A DNA stretch of 64,000 bases from Atherinomorus stipes (lineage: Eukaryota > Chordata > Actinopteri > Atheriniformes > Atherinidae): positions 248,001-312,000 of the forward strand of contig JALJCO010007110.1 in the NCBI GenBank assembly GCA_023101725.1, read 5' to 3'. Below the pieces are notes generated by a model. The model worked only from the letters and a program-made list of their open reading frames with translations, was not told the DNA's origin and did no database searches. Of the stretch, positions 22,701-31,315 are shown in pieces; within the stretch, counting starts at the first letter, position 1, and every line of letters starts with the position of its first letter. The position numbers were made by a program, and so were the translations under genes.

Positions 22701-25425
22701 AGTGATTAGGCGCACTAAGGAGACTCCCAATGTCCACCCCATGTACCGGGATGGTCACCTGCGCAGGAAGATGGGACCCATGATCGTAAACAAGACCTCT
22801 TCTCAGGACCGTCTCATAGAGGAGCTTCAGGGTAAGCTTGGGATCGCCCGCTCGGAGCGGCGGCGCAAACAGTCTGATGACTGGCTGACCGACGGTGTCG
22901 TCATCACAGCTAAACCTCAGCGTTTCCGTCCCGAGGGGTTCAGCAGTGAGGTTGACAAGGTTGGCTTCATTGTGGTTAACACTTTTACCAGAATTTGTTT
23001 CTCCAGTTCATTCACCTCCTCTTGCTTTCTGCACATTTTCCTCCCTGTCTCCTTCTTTTCTGCCTTTTTCTTGTTTCTTAGATCATAATTCCCCCTGAGT
23101 CACCCGTTCCTATCAGGAAGGTGCTCCCACCTCTCTCCCCCCCTACCCCCCATCGCCCTCCTGTTATAGAAGAACCTAGCAGACCACTCCCAGTACAGCA
23201 GCCGCCTGTTCCAATGCCACCACCCCCTCCTCCACCTACTTCTACCTCTACCCCACCCCAGACTACCCACATGCAGGAGCCAGTTTCCCCTGCACCACAG
23301 CAGATTATCAAAGCTTCCCCTTCACCAGTCCAAATTCAGGACCTTCCCCTCCTCCCAACCCCAAAAGGAGCCCCTTCCTCCAGTCCTCAACACCCCAACT
23401 TGGCCACTACCAGTGGAGCCAGGGCAACCAGCTGCACCCAAAGTCCTGGTGTCTGTAGGCTGCCAAACAGAATATGACCCAATCTTCCCTCCGATGCAGG
23501 CATGAATCCCCATCTCTTGTCCCTTCTGTTTTTCACACTTTTCACACAGTTTTTGTGACGTTTGTATGTTTATCAGGCACATGTGACTCCATTTTCGCGT
23601 TGAACCATTTCAGATTATGGCCCAAGGGAAAGGAGGTGTTCCTGGTGGGCCCCTGACACAGGTAAACAAGCTGGACAACATGCTTGGTAGCCTGCAGTCT
23701 GACCTCAACAAACTTGGGGTGCAGACAGTAGCCAAAGGAGTTTGCGGTGCCTGCTGTAAGCCAATTGTGGGACAGGTGAGATAAGACTAGCTTAAATGTA
23801 TACTGTTCTAAAGCTGTGAAATTGCATGCTAAATGCAGAGTTTACTCTCCTGTTTGCTCAGGTGGTGACTGCCATGGGCCGCACATGGCACCCTGAACAT
23901 TTTGTGTGTACACACTGTCAAGAGGAGATTGGCTCCAGAAACTTTTTCGAGCGAGAAGGACAGCCCTACTGTGAGAAAGATTACCATAATCTGTTCTCGC
24001 CACGATGCTACTACTGCAACGGGCCCATACTGGATGTAAGTCACCACTCTGTACATATACAGGCTCTAATGTGTGATGGCCACCCTTTACTGAGTGTTGG
24101 TGTGTCCATTCCAGAAAGTTGTGACGGCGTTGGACAGAACATGGCATCCTGAACACTTCTTTTGTGCTCAGTGTGGATCCTTCTTTGGCCCAGAAGGTTT
24201 GTATTTATTCACTTAAGTCAAAAATGTACTTGCAAGATAACTGAATGGAGCAATAAATGTTTTGCTTTTCTTTTTTAAATCGCTTTGATCTTGAGAAAAC
24301 TATTCATGCTTTTATACGTTCAAAACTCGACTATTGTAATGCACTTCAATAGTCATCCATCAACCATCTTCAGTTGGTTCAGAACACAGCTGCCAGCTTT
24401 CTAACCAACACTCCCCGACGTCAGCACATCACCCCAGTTCTGTTTTCTCTTCACTGGCTTCCTGTTTCTTTTAGGATTGATTTTAAAATTATACTATTTG
24501 TTTTTAAAGCGCTTAATGGTCTTGTCCCTCCTTACATGTCAGAGCTTTTGCATGTTTGGAACCCAACCAGGGCTTTAAGGTCAGCAAACCAGCTCTTGTT
24601 GGAAGTCCCTAGAGCCAGGTACAAGCACTGGGGTGATCGGGCGTTCTCGGTCGCTGGGCCCAGACTCTGGAACAAACTGCCTCCAGACATGCGCTCTATA
24701 ACAGACTTTGGCCTTTTTAAATTTAGGCTCAAAGCGTATTTATTCAGACTGGCTTTTAATACACAGTAATGTGATGATATATTTTTGTATTTGCTTATTT
24801 GCTTCATGCTGTTTTTATTCTCTCTCTGTAATGTTGATTTTATGGAAAACACTGGTCACCTTGTGTGCTGTAAAGGGCTATATGAATAAAATTGATTGAT
24901 TTTCTGTATTGTTTATGAAGGTTTTCATGAAAAGGATGGAAAAGCATATTGCAGGAAGGATTACTTTGACATGTTTGCACCAAAATGTGGCGGCTGTGCC
25001 AGAGCCATTCTGGAGAATTACATCTCAGCACTCAACTCCCTTTGGCATCCAGAGTGCTTCGTTTGCAGGGTTTGTGTTGGTCATTTCTGTCACTTAAGTT
25101 TGTGGGCTTCATTGGAACAGTCCAGTTATAATAACTGCCTCTTCCCGTGTGTCTGCAGGAGTGCTTCACTCCGTTTGTGAATGGAAGTTTCTTCGAGCAT
25201 GATGGCCAACCCTACTGTGAAGTGCACTACCACGAGCGGCGTGGCTCCCTCTGCTCTGGCTGTCAGAAGCCCATCACAGGACGCTGTATCACAGCCATGT
25301 CCAAGAAGTTCCACCCGGAGCACTTCGTCTGTGCCTTCTGCTTGAAACAACTCAACAAAGGCACTTTCAAGGAGCAAAATGACAAACCCTACTGCCACGG
25401 CTGCTTCATCAAACTGTTCAGTTAA
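2577..25425 (+). CDS. pxn: Paxillin, focal-adhesion LIM scaffold
   Basis: Constitutive coding exons are 2577-2589, 16539-16747, 17550-17635, 18472-18608, 19643-19826, 20387-20501, 23614-23775, 23862-24035, 24115-24196, 24921-25069 and 25159-25425. They join in frame to 525 residues (human alpha form 557). Paxillin recruits FAK, vinculin, parvin and Crk at integrin adhesions. The five LD motifs are visible: LD1 in [12 protein letters not shown] (1-12), LD2 LDRLLLEL (128-135), LD3 LDELE (199-203), LD4 LDELMASL (237-244) and LD5 LDNMLGSL (268-275). Four C-terminal LIM domains start at C292. The Src/FAK sites equivalent to human Y31 (here Y31) and Y118 (here Y102, DHVYSFP) are kept, as are the Pro-rich PPPVPPPP and the C-terminal KLFS. 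The first exon encodes only MDDL plus one base and lies 14 kb from the next. Three optional in-frame exons lie between LD4 and LD5 (separate entry). Teleosts can carry two paxillin paralogues; I cannot tell which this is. Confidence 0.96.
2590..4989. other. pxn intron 1, 5' part
   Basis: Intron donor GTGAGT at 2590. No coding exon, RNA gene or clear transposon terminus is recognised. It contains an A20-type tract at about 3542-3562. The short open frames at 4356-4824 have no recognisable domain. Confidence 0.5.
4990..5500. mobile_element. T2/Kolobok-like MITE
   Basis: Left end TTAAAGGGACTAGAGGCAGG and right end, read inverted, TTAAAGGGACTTGAGGCAAG form a near-perfect 20-bp terminal inverted repeat. 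TTAA at both edges fits a TTAA target-site duplication, and the ends match the TTAAAGGRR rule of T2/Kolobok MITEs. The interior is GC-richer than its surroundings and has no transposase frame. Confidence 0.75.
5501..7106. other. pxn intron 1, unassigned stretch
   Basis: No exon or complete transposon is recognised. At 6520-6850 there is a GC-richer patch with a CTCF-like motif (about 6768-6785). The patch has some tRNA-like look but I could not fold it into a cloverleaf. Confidence 0.35.
7107..7500. mobile_element. MITE-like repeat with internal 28-bp hairpin
   Basis: It starts TTAAAGGGGAACTTCGC, the T2/Kolobok-type terminus. Near its 3' part, arms at 7369-7397 and 7471-7498 (core CGTGGTGATTTGTCCT and its complement) form an inverted repeat with a ~73-base loop. 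The right boundary is unclear because a hAT-like element appears to have landed at 7501. Confidence 0.5.
7501..7703. mobile_element. hAT-like MITE, diverged
   Basis: The left end contains GTGGGGAACCCTGGTCCTCA and the right end GGCCAAGGTTCCCCACCCCTG in inverted order. The interior has the CACCTGATTCAAAT and ATTTGAATCAGGTG pair typical of a common fish hAT MITE. The terminal bases are mutated, so an 8-bp target duplication is not certain. Confidence 0.6.
8125..8599. mobile_element. MITE with TTTAAAGACACAC termini
   Basis: The left end TTTAAAGACACACAACGTAA and the right end GTTGTGTGTCTTTAAA are inverted repeats, with TTAA at both edges. The interior (8200-8560) is GC-rich and has no protein signal. 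The TTAA edges suggest the same broad class as the element at 4990, although the third base group differs (AGACA, not AGGRR). Confidence 0.65.
8600..9236. other. pxn intron 1, unassigned stretch
   Basis: I recognise no exon, RNA gene or repeat terminus here. Composition is AT-rich like the rest of the intron. Confidence 0.4.
9245..9466. mobile_element. hAT MITE with perfect 8-bp target duplication
   Basis: The termini CAGGGGTGCCCAAG and CTTGGGTACCCCTG are inverted. The flanking octamers GTATAAGA at 9237-9244 and 9467-9474 are identical, the diagnostic 8-bp hAT target-site duplication. At 222 bp it is non-autonomous. Intact ends and duplication suggest a fairly young insertion. Confidence 0.88.
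9475..10137. other. pxn intron 1, unassigned stretch
   Basis: AT-rich, with short A and G homopolymers near 9505-9522. No gene signal is recognised. Confidence 0.4.
10138..10690. mobile_element. hAT-type element with TAGGGATGCACCGAAA termini
   Basis: The left terminus TAGGGATGCACCGAAA (10138-) and the right terminus TTTCGGTGCATCCCTA (to about 10690) are perfect inverted repeats. They are followed inward by repeated TTCGG/CCGAA subterminal motifs, as in common vertebrate hAT MITEs. It sits in a TA repeat, so the target duplication cannot be read. No transposase frame is seen. Confidence 0.85.
10690..10738. repeat. (TA)n microsatellite, about 24 units
   Basis: An uninterrupted TA repeat directly abuts the right end of the hAT element, and a shorter TA stretch lies at its left end. 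Confidence 0.95.
11198..11413. mobile_element. Non-autonomous Tc1/mariner-like MITE, copy 2
   Basis: The left end TACACTGCTCACAAAAAGTT and the right end AACTTTTTGTGAGTGGTGTA are inverted repeats in the same layout as the copy at 72-286. The subterminal GAAAGTTGAATATCC is also shared. TA-type edges; no coding potential. Confidence 0.7.
11414..13418. other. pxn intron 1, unassigned stretch
   Basis: Moderate GC content with several short open frames on both strands (11929-12135, 12375-12644, 12425-12739), none with a recognisable domain or homologue. It could hold enhancers or a non-coding exon, but nothing in the sequence decides this. Confidence 0.35.
13419..13800 (+). mobile_element. tRNA-derived SINE-like fish repeat
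   Basis: The head GGTGGCGTGGTGGTTAGCAC followed by GCAGCCTCACAGTAAGAAGG resembles a tRNA (Val-like) with an A box. The B box region (about 13462-13476) is degenerate. The body contains the familiar fish-repeat phrases GGAGTTTGCATGTTCTCCCC, TCCGGCTTCCTCCCAC, GGCGACCTGTTCAGGGTGTA and ACTGGATAAGCGG, and ends near an AT-rich tail. A frame of 121 codons over it is incidental. A tail fragment of the same family is at 54486-54595. Confidence 0.8.
13801..16538. other. pxn intron 1, 3' part
   Basis: No gene or transposon terminus is recognised. It contains a G13 tract near 15374. The intron ends with acceptor TTTGTTTCAG at 16538. The open frame that reads through into exon 2 from 16355 is intronic up to 16538. 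Confidence 0.4.
17651..18413. mobile_element. Long fold-back T2/Kolobok-like MITE filling pxn intron 3
   Basis: The ends are TTAAAGGAATAGTACACC and, inverted, TTAAAGGAATAGTATTCC, with TTAA at both edges. The inverted repeat continues far inward: left arm about 17651-17998 against right arm about 18177-18413, for example GTCCATAATTTACTCC against GGAGTAAATTATGGAC, and CTGCCGCAAAGCGCGTCC against GGACGCGTTTCGCGGCAG. The intron is 17636-18471 (836 bp) and the element 763 bp, so it makes up about 91% of it. No protein is encoded. Confidence 0.85.
19168..19550. mobile_element. Diverged hAT-type element in pxn intron 4
   Basis: The left end contains TGCACAGATCCAG and the right end GATCAGTGCATCTCTA, inverted relatives of the TAGAGATGCACTGATC hAT terminus. 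The interior repeats CCAATACTAATCCGATA-type motifs. The left terminus is eroded. Confidence 0.55.
20629..23499 (+). CDS. pxn: Optional large paxillin exon block (long isoform insert)
   Basis: Three exons lie between the LD4 exon (ends 20501, phase 0) and the LD5 exon (starts 23614, phase 0): 20629-21906 (426 codons, donor GTATGC), 22693-22959 (89 codons, donor GTTGGC) and 23082-about 23499. All start in phase 0 and extend the same frame, so they behave as an in-frame cassette. The position, directly after SLSDFK, is where vertebrate paxillin isoform inserts are known. The first exon is Ser/Pro-rich with three 13-residue repeats (DGTMTP, DGSMTP, DESMTP; residues 614-652 of the long form) and an LD-like LDKLLAM at 522-528. 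The second is basic and charged ([10 protein letters not shown]...). The third is proline-rich. The third runs into TGA at 23475-23477 in the continuing frame, while the +1 frame carries [19 protein letters not shown] up to a possible CAG/GC donor at 23500. The exon is therefore 3n+1 as assembled. Confidence 0.8.
21907..22692. other. pxn intron 7
   Basis: The intron runs between the first two optional exons and has no recognised repeat. The acceptor is CCCCCGTAG at 22692. Confidence 0.5.
24260..24905 (+). mobile_element. 3' end of an L2-like LINE in pxn intron 12
   Basis: The sense translation from about 24300 gives the C-terminal reverse-transcriptase tail typical of L2/Maui-type LINEs: [10 protein letters not shown], a stop, then [54 protein letters not shown] and [10 protein letters not shown]. 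An uninterrupted 131-codon frame covers 24374-24769. The tail ends in ATTGATTGATT at about 24893-24903, leaving only about 16 bases to the exon 13 acceptor at 24920. The element is 5'-truncated, as is normal for LINEs. Confidence 0.85.
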
Positions 25426-27310
25426 AGAGTAAGGGAGAAAACTTCACTTTAGGTCAGGCTTTAGTTGCGTGTCTAAATCATTTTAGCACAAGTGGAGTGA
25501 GAATGGATTTTGTTTGTATCAAAGACAGTTGTCCTCTGGTGACCGTGGCTTTGGAAGTTTGGATAAGTTGGGTGTGTGCATGTGGTTGAAGCAGCATTCT
25601 GCCCATTCAAATGAGTCTCATGTCCTCTTGAAATTGGGAGAAACATTTCTATTATATGCTGACGGCAACTTACTTCTGTTTAGAATTGGTCAGGAAACGC
25701 GATGCTGACATATTTAGCATTTCAAAGGACATAAAAACTCTTAACACAAAATGGTGGCATTCGCAGGGTGTTTTTCTAACTGAAGCAAACAGAAGACAGA
25801 ACTTTTCATCTCATCTCCTAAAACACGTTGGACACTTTCAAAAAGCAAAGAGAAGTCTTTCTTTTTTGTAACCCTCAAATCATTGTGTATTCAGATCTTT
25901 GTAGTTTGCATCTTTTTGAAGGTGAATTCATACTGACCACACTGACACTGAAATCCGTGAAATACTGTCTGTGTTTGACAATGCTGCTCACTGGTTGAGT
26001 GTGTCATTTTAGAAACCATAAAACAGGGAACAGGTGACCTGTCGTTTTTAGCTTTTACATTATAATTTTTTTTTTTTTTTTAAATCATGAGGACAAAAAG
26101 GCTTTTAGATTCATGTAGTAAATAGACAGGGTTACACCCATGATTCTGTGATGAATAAACTGACTGCAAAAGAAGCGAGTCGACATCACAGTTGTTTAAT
26201 ATGTGTGAACTGTCAAGTGACTCAAACACATTTCTGTATGAATATTTTAAAAAGTGGATATCATGTTACAAAACTTGTTTTTTGCAGATTAATCAGTTAT
26301 TGCAGCAATGTTTCTCTAATCATCTCAATGCTGTTTTTAGCTAATAGATATTCACATCTTGTTGATTTTTCAATCAAGCAAGTCAATTTGCAGCCATTTG
26401 CAAAATGCTGTTAAGAAACTTTGTGCTGCCAAATCATTCCTCATCTTTTATTTTTTTTCTGAAAAAGGCTAAAACGGTCTCTTACAATGAAGTGGAGCCA
26501 CACAAAGATACTGGGAGTACATGGTGTTTTCATCTCTGGTGTTTACACCGTCATTACTGTTTGAGTCCATCCTGAGAAGTTTTTCGTAAATATCCAAAGC
26601 AGCTACATTATGTGGAATGTGCATAGCATTTATGTTTAGTAACCACTTTTCCAGGGACGGGAGATTGCTGCAGTGAAAGCAAAATGATGAGTAGATATTT
26701 TTGCTGTCTTTACTGTATTGAGAAACTTATGAATGTTGAGCAGTATACTACATTTGCCTGTGACGTTCCAATAACTATGCAACTGTGGATTAAAAAGTTT
26801 GTATTCCAGCATGTATTAACAGGCTGGCTGTGCCATTGGCCTCCAGTGCCATGTCTCATAACACTGCCACATCCAGCAGGTCAATAGTCCACCGTTATGT
26901 TGTCACGTTGTTGTCTGTGAGTCCACTGAAATGTGTAGGCTGTCTGGGGAAAAAAAAGGTCATAGGCGGTCAGATTGAATGGCAAGATGACTTATTCCCC
27001 TCGGCATCCGAGTAGCATCTACTGTATGAGCAACAGGTTGGGTCTCTATGTTCATGATAATTATTTGGCCCTTCGTCTTGTTCAGGGAATTCTGGAGCCT
27101 TAATTCAGCTTTTGCTCTCTTTAAGATAACATGTAACAGGTTTCTCTTCAAATCAGCGTGGTAGTGTTATTTAACCAAAGCCATACCTTCTTTAAATTGT
27201 TTTTGTGTCTTTTTACTTTTCTTTTCACTTTGAATGTCAGTCTATATGAATAGTGAGATTCCTCAGTTCTAGTCTGACCTTGCAAATAAATTCTGTTTTG
27301 CTATCAATAT
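25426..27310 (+). other. pxn: pxn 3' UTR
   Basis: This is a long AT-rich stretch after the paxillin stop with no coding exon recognised. A canonical AATAAA at 27285-27290, followed by a T-rich stretch, is a plausible transcript end. A T15 tract lies near 26066-26080. Earlier cleavage sites are possible. Confidence 0.5.
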
Positions 27311-28305
27311 GTTGTTTTCTTTTTCTTTTAAACTAATTTTTTATTGATCCTCTTGCACATAATATTCATTTTGATAGCCGTACAGGGATCCAGTAGAACA
27401 GACATTTGTGTACTTGTTCATATACAGTCTGGTTATATAAACGTTATAAATCAATATTTATGCCAAATAGTTATAGCGAATAGCGACTCCCAGTCATTCT
27501 TGCTTTTTTGTAACAAACATAAGATAAAAACAAAAAAGGAAAAGAACATGTAAAAACAGAGGGACAAGTGAGAAATAATGCAACCTTGACACAATTTAAC
27601 TGCCTTCTTTATTGTAAAAATTATTTAGATAAAATCCCTTCTGAAGTCTCCAATATATTGGGTCCATTTTAATCAAACTTGGTTAGACTAAGACACAGTA
27701 AGCCCACCCATGACAAATAAATGGTGAACAATACTTAATTTCCTGGTATGTCTGCTTGGAGCTGTTTTCTAGGCAAGGTTTTCTGAGCTTACATTAATTT
27801 AAGTATTCATTTGATAAACTAGTTAGGAATTTCCAAACTGAGGTATAAATGCAACAAATCAAAAGGTATTTGTGTATGGAAAACATTTTCTAAAGGTTTT
27901 TGGGCAGCTTTGGGGCAGGCTCCAGACTGCCACACGATCTCCAACAGCCACTTCTTTTATTCTGTTTCATTTGGATTGGGGGTAATAAATGAGCAAATTA
28001 TATTTTTCCAACCAAATTTTATTCAGTTGATTGAACAGGGGTTTTCCATTGCATTGTGTATATCAATTCCCCAATACTCATCATCTATTATAAGCCTGTT
28101 TCTTTTTCCCCATTTCTTTTGAACATACAAGGTATTAATCGCTTTGTTTGCCTGAAATCCCTGGTACAACCTTGCTTAGGGCTGAGTTTTTGAAATGTTT
28201 CGACCTGGTTCAGCTGTTAAACACCTGAACATGAGAGAATTCTCCAAGTTGAAATAAAGAGATTTTGAGAACTCATCTGTAGAAAGTCTCCATTGCACCA
28301 GCATT
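27311..28305. other. Intergenic stretch between pxn and the Tc1-like element
   Basis: AT-rich with no recognisable gene. The minus-strand translation of 27800-28120 has a broken coding-like texture that could be an old LINE, but no diagnostic motif is visible, so I leave it unassigned. Confidence 0.35.
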
Positions 28306-29425
28306 TACAGCCGTGGCCAAAAGAATGTCACAAAAACTAATTTTCAGAGAGTCTGGTGCTTCAGTTTTTATGATGGCAATTTGCATATGTTATGAGGAGG
28401 GATTGGATGAATTGTAATTAATAGCAAAGTTCCTCTTTGCCATGAAAAGGAAGTTGATCCCAAAAAGCATTTTCAGTGCAAGTACCATCATTTCAGAGGT
28501 TCTCCCATTAACACAGGTGTGAGTGTTGATGAGGGCAAGGCTGGAGATCAACCTGCTTTAAAAGGATGGTGGTGCTCCACATCACTGACAGTGAAGCAAA
28601 TACTTTTGGAGGAAGACCTTGTGTCAAGAAGGGAAGCAAAGAAGCCACTTTTCTCCTAGAAAACCATCACGGACAGACTTATTCTGCAAAAGGTACGGGG
28701 ATTGGACAGCTGAGGTCAGGGGGCTAGTCATTTTCTCTGATGAATTCCCCCTCCAGTTGTTTGGGGCATCTGGAAAAAAAGCTTGTTTGGAAAAAGAAAA
28801 GGTGAGCTCTGCCATCAGTCTTATGTCATGCCAAGACCATTCATGTGTGGGGTTGATTCTCAGTCGAGGGAGTGCGCTTACTCACAATTTTGCTAAAAAC
28901 ACAGCCATGATTAAAGAATGGTGCCAGAGCATCCTCCAAGAGCAACTCCTCCCAACCATCCAAGAACAGTTTGGAGACAAACAATGTCTTTTCCAGCATG
29001 GTGGAGCACCTTGCCACGATGCAAAAGTGCCAACTAAAAAAAAAAAAAAAAAAGGATCCGTGGCAAGAAAACTCCATAGACCTTAAATCCATTGACTTGT
29101 GGTCAATCTTCAAGAGGAGGGTGGACAAGTGGAAAACTACAAATTCTGACAAACTCCAAGCATTGATAATGCAAGAATGGGCTGCCATCAGTCAGGGTTT
29201 GGCCAAGGAGTGGATGCTAGCATGCTAGGCTAAACAGAGGTCTTGAAAAAGAACTTGTTGCATGAGCTTTATGAGCTTTATGTAATTGTCAATAAAAGTC
29301 TCATACTTATGAATGCTTGGAATTCTGTTGATAGCAACATCAACAAAAAGATAAAAACACTGAAGCAGCAGACTTTGTGAAAATGAATATTTGTGTCATT
29401 CTCAAAATTTTTGGCCACAGCTGTA
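28306..29425 (+). mobile_element. Decayed Tc1-like DNA transposon
   Basis: The ends TACAGCCGTGGCCAAAAG and, inverted, TACAGCTGTGGCCAAAAA are terminal inverted repeats with TA edges, 1.1 kb apart. The interior translates to fragments of a Tc1-family transposase: VIFSDEFPLQLFG (second Asp of the DDE triad, as in WSDES), KEWCQSILQEQLLP, QHGGAPCHDA and, after a break, DLKSIDLWSIFKRRV (from DLNPIENLWS). The first part of the gene is missing or shifted. Confidence 0.9.
28619..29228 (+). pseudogene. Tc1-like transposase remnant
   Basis: The 155-codon frame 28619-29086 holds the middle of the catalytic domain. A run of 16-17 A (about 29038-29054) shifts the frame, and the C-terminal part continues in another frame to the stop at 29226-29228. 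The N-terminal paired-type DNA-binding region is not recoverable. The third catalytic acidic position lies in IDLWSIF, where the family has IENLWS, so the protein would be inactive even without the shift. Confidence 0.8.
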
Positions 29426-30396
29426 ATAAATAAATAATAAATACATTTAGCTGTTGTAGCTTGTTTAGCCTTACAGGTTTGAAATGCCACCCCAAAGAAT
29501 ACCAGAGAATCTGTTGGGAGTGAATGCTTTAAATATTGAAGATGAAAAATCAAGTTTACATTTACTGTTTATATGAAATCTGGAGAACAGCATTTATCTC
29601 ACCATTCGGTGGCGGTAATGCAACACTACAGTTTACCAATCCCCATAATTTATTAATCAGGCGAAGAAGACTCTTCCCTGACTGTGATTGGACAAAATAC
29701 CACGTGGTTCAAAACTGCAGTACCCGGAAGAATGACAAACGTTTATTGCTAAGGCTGGTCGAGAAGTCTTGTTTAGTTTAGTCAAAAATTCATGACAATT
29801 ATTATTTTTTTTTTAAATCGTGTTTTTTGTATTTTAACAAGCTAACAAAGAAAAGAAAGTGAGAAGAAAACCCAAGTGTTAATAGATGATCTTCTGTTGT
29901 TAAGGACCAAAACTTTGTAAGTTTGTAAACATGCACTAATCCTTATTGTCAGGTTGTAATGAATTGTTTTAATAATTCGGTAGTTGTGTTTATTATTATC
30001 TTTTAATTTGAGTAACTCTGGTTTTCATTCGTTGCTTGTGCTTGCTGTTTCTTACAGTGTCGTGGGAAAACACGACTATCTTTTATTTTAATGAATGACT
30101 GTGTATTACATTACATACCGTTTTTGGTGTGTTATAGTCAGTCATTTGAAATAAGTAGTCAACAAATAAAGTATTTACACGTCATGTGTGTGCAGTTTGT
30201 TGTTTTAGAGTTCAAATGTTTTGTTTTTGTAAAAGATATAACGCCATATTAGTTTTATTTGCCGCTTCACTTACTTTCTGGTGCCCCGTGCTAAATATGC
30301 TCACTCGTTACATAGACATACTGTATATATGTACTGGGAATATTCCTGTCTGTAATGGTTTTTACCATAATGCAAATTCGCCATTATCATCTGCAG
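29426..30396 (+). promoter_or_regulatory. rnf181: Upstream region and likely promoter of rnf181
   Basis: At 29605-29730 lie GGTGGCGGTAATGCAAC (a phrase common near fish promoters and in dispersed repeats), an E-box CACGTGG at 29701-29707 and an ETS-type CCCGGAAG at about 29723-29730. The likely transcription start is just downstream. A leader intron then ends at acceptor CTGCAG (30391-30396), after which the UTR runs 42 bases to the ATG. Assignment rests on position and motifs. Confidence 0.4.
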
Positions 30397-30438
30397 GTTC
30401 TTTGATGCAAAGAGGACAAAAATATTGGCTGGACCCAG

Positions 30439-31315
30439 ATGGCATCCTACTTCGATGAACATGACTGTGAGCCCACTAATCCTGAGGAACAGTATCGCCA
30501 GAATGCACTACTTGAATTGGCAAGGTGAAACCAAACACCATCCCAACACTGTGTAAAGCCCAACTTTGGTTGGTGGATTTCAGCTTTGTTATTGGTCTTT
30601 GTGTGTAGGTCTTTAATGCAGGGCTTGGATTTGATTGACTCTGGGGCCTTCGACTTGTCAGACTGGGACCAGCGGCTTCCCCCTCCAGCTGCAAAAACTG
30701 CCGTTCAGACCCTCACTGTCGTCATCATTTCCCCAGAACAAGCAGGTATCTGCTCCACCAAAGTTGAAGCAGATGAAGCTCTAGCATGGCAGAGGCATGC
30801 TTGTGTTCCCAATATTTTTTGGTTTGTTGACATTAGAAGAGACATAATGTGATGCTTTGCTCTCGTAGACAAAGGTCTAAAATGTCCTGTGTGCTTGCTG
30901 GAGTTCGAGGAACAGGAGACGGTTCGAGAAATGCCTTGCAAACACCTTTTTCATTCAGGATGTATACTGCCGTGGTTGGGCAAGGTAAAGCTCATGACTG
31001 TATATTGCATTATATTAGTTTGATGCTGTTTTTAAAAGTTTGAGCTACTGTTTTGAAATCCTTATAAACCATTTCTATGTTTTGATCCCAGACCAACTCC
31101 TGCCCACTCTGCCGACTTGAATTACCAACTGACAATCCAGAATATGAAGAATTTAAAAAGGACAAGGTAATTGTGTTCATCAGATGGTGCGTTTGATGCT
31201 CATCTTCTGTGCTCTCAGTGTGGATTGAGTTGAATATTGTTTGTTTATCTTGTAGGAGAGAAGAAAACAGCGGGAGCACAGACTGGAGGACTTACATGGA
31301 TCCATGTACACATGA
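30439..31315 (+). CDS. rnf181: E3 ubiquitin ligase RNF181
   Basis: Five coding exons, 30439-30524, 30609-30745, 30869-30984, 31092-31166 and 31256-31315, all with GT-AG borders, join to 157 residues (human 153). The protein is a small cytosolic RING-H2 ubiquitin ligase that works with UbcH5-type E2 enzymes. The start [12 protein letters not shown] is the family signature, as are [13 protein letters not shown] (47-59) and the C-terminal [12 protein letters not shown]. The RING-H2 ligands are C80, C83, C98, H100, H103, C106, C117 and C120, with the E2-contact Trp in ILPWLGK. No frame damage is seen. It is transcribed towards tmem150a, which lies tail-to-tail; the two are also neighbours in human. 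Confidence 0.96.

Noticed and set aside
27800..28120. Coding-like texture on the minus strand
   Set aside because: It has several stops and no reverse-transcriptase, endonuclease or transposase motif; too weak to call a LINE.
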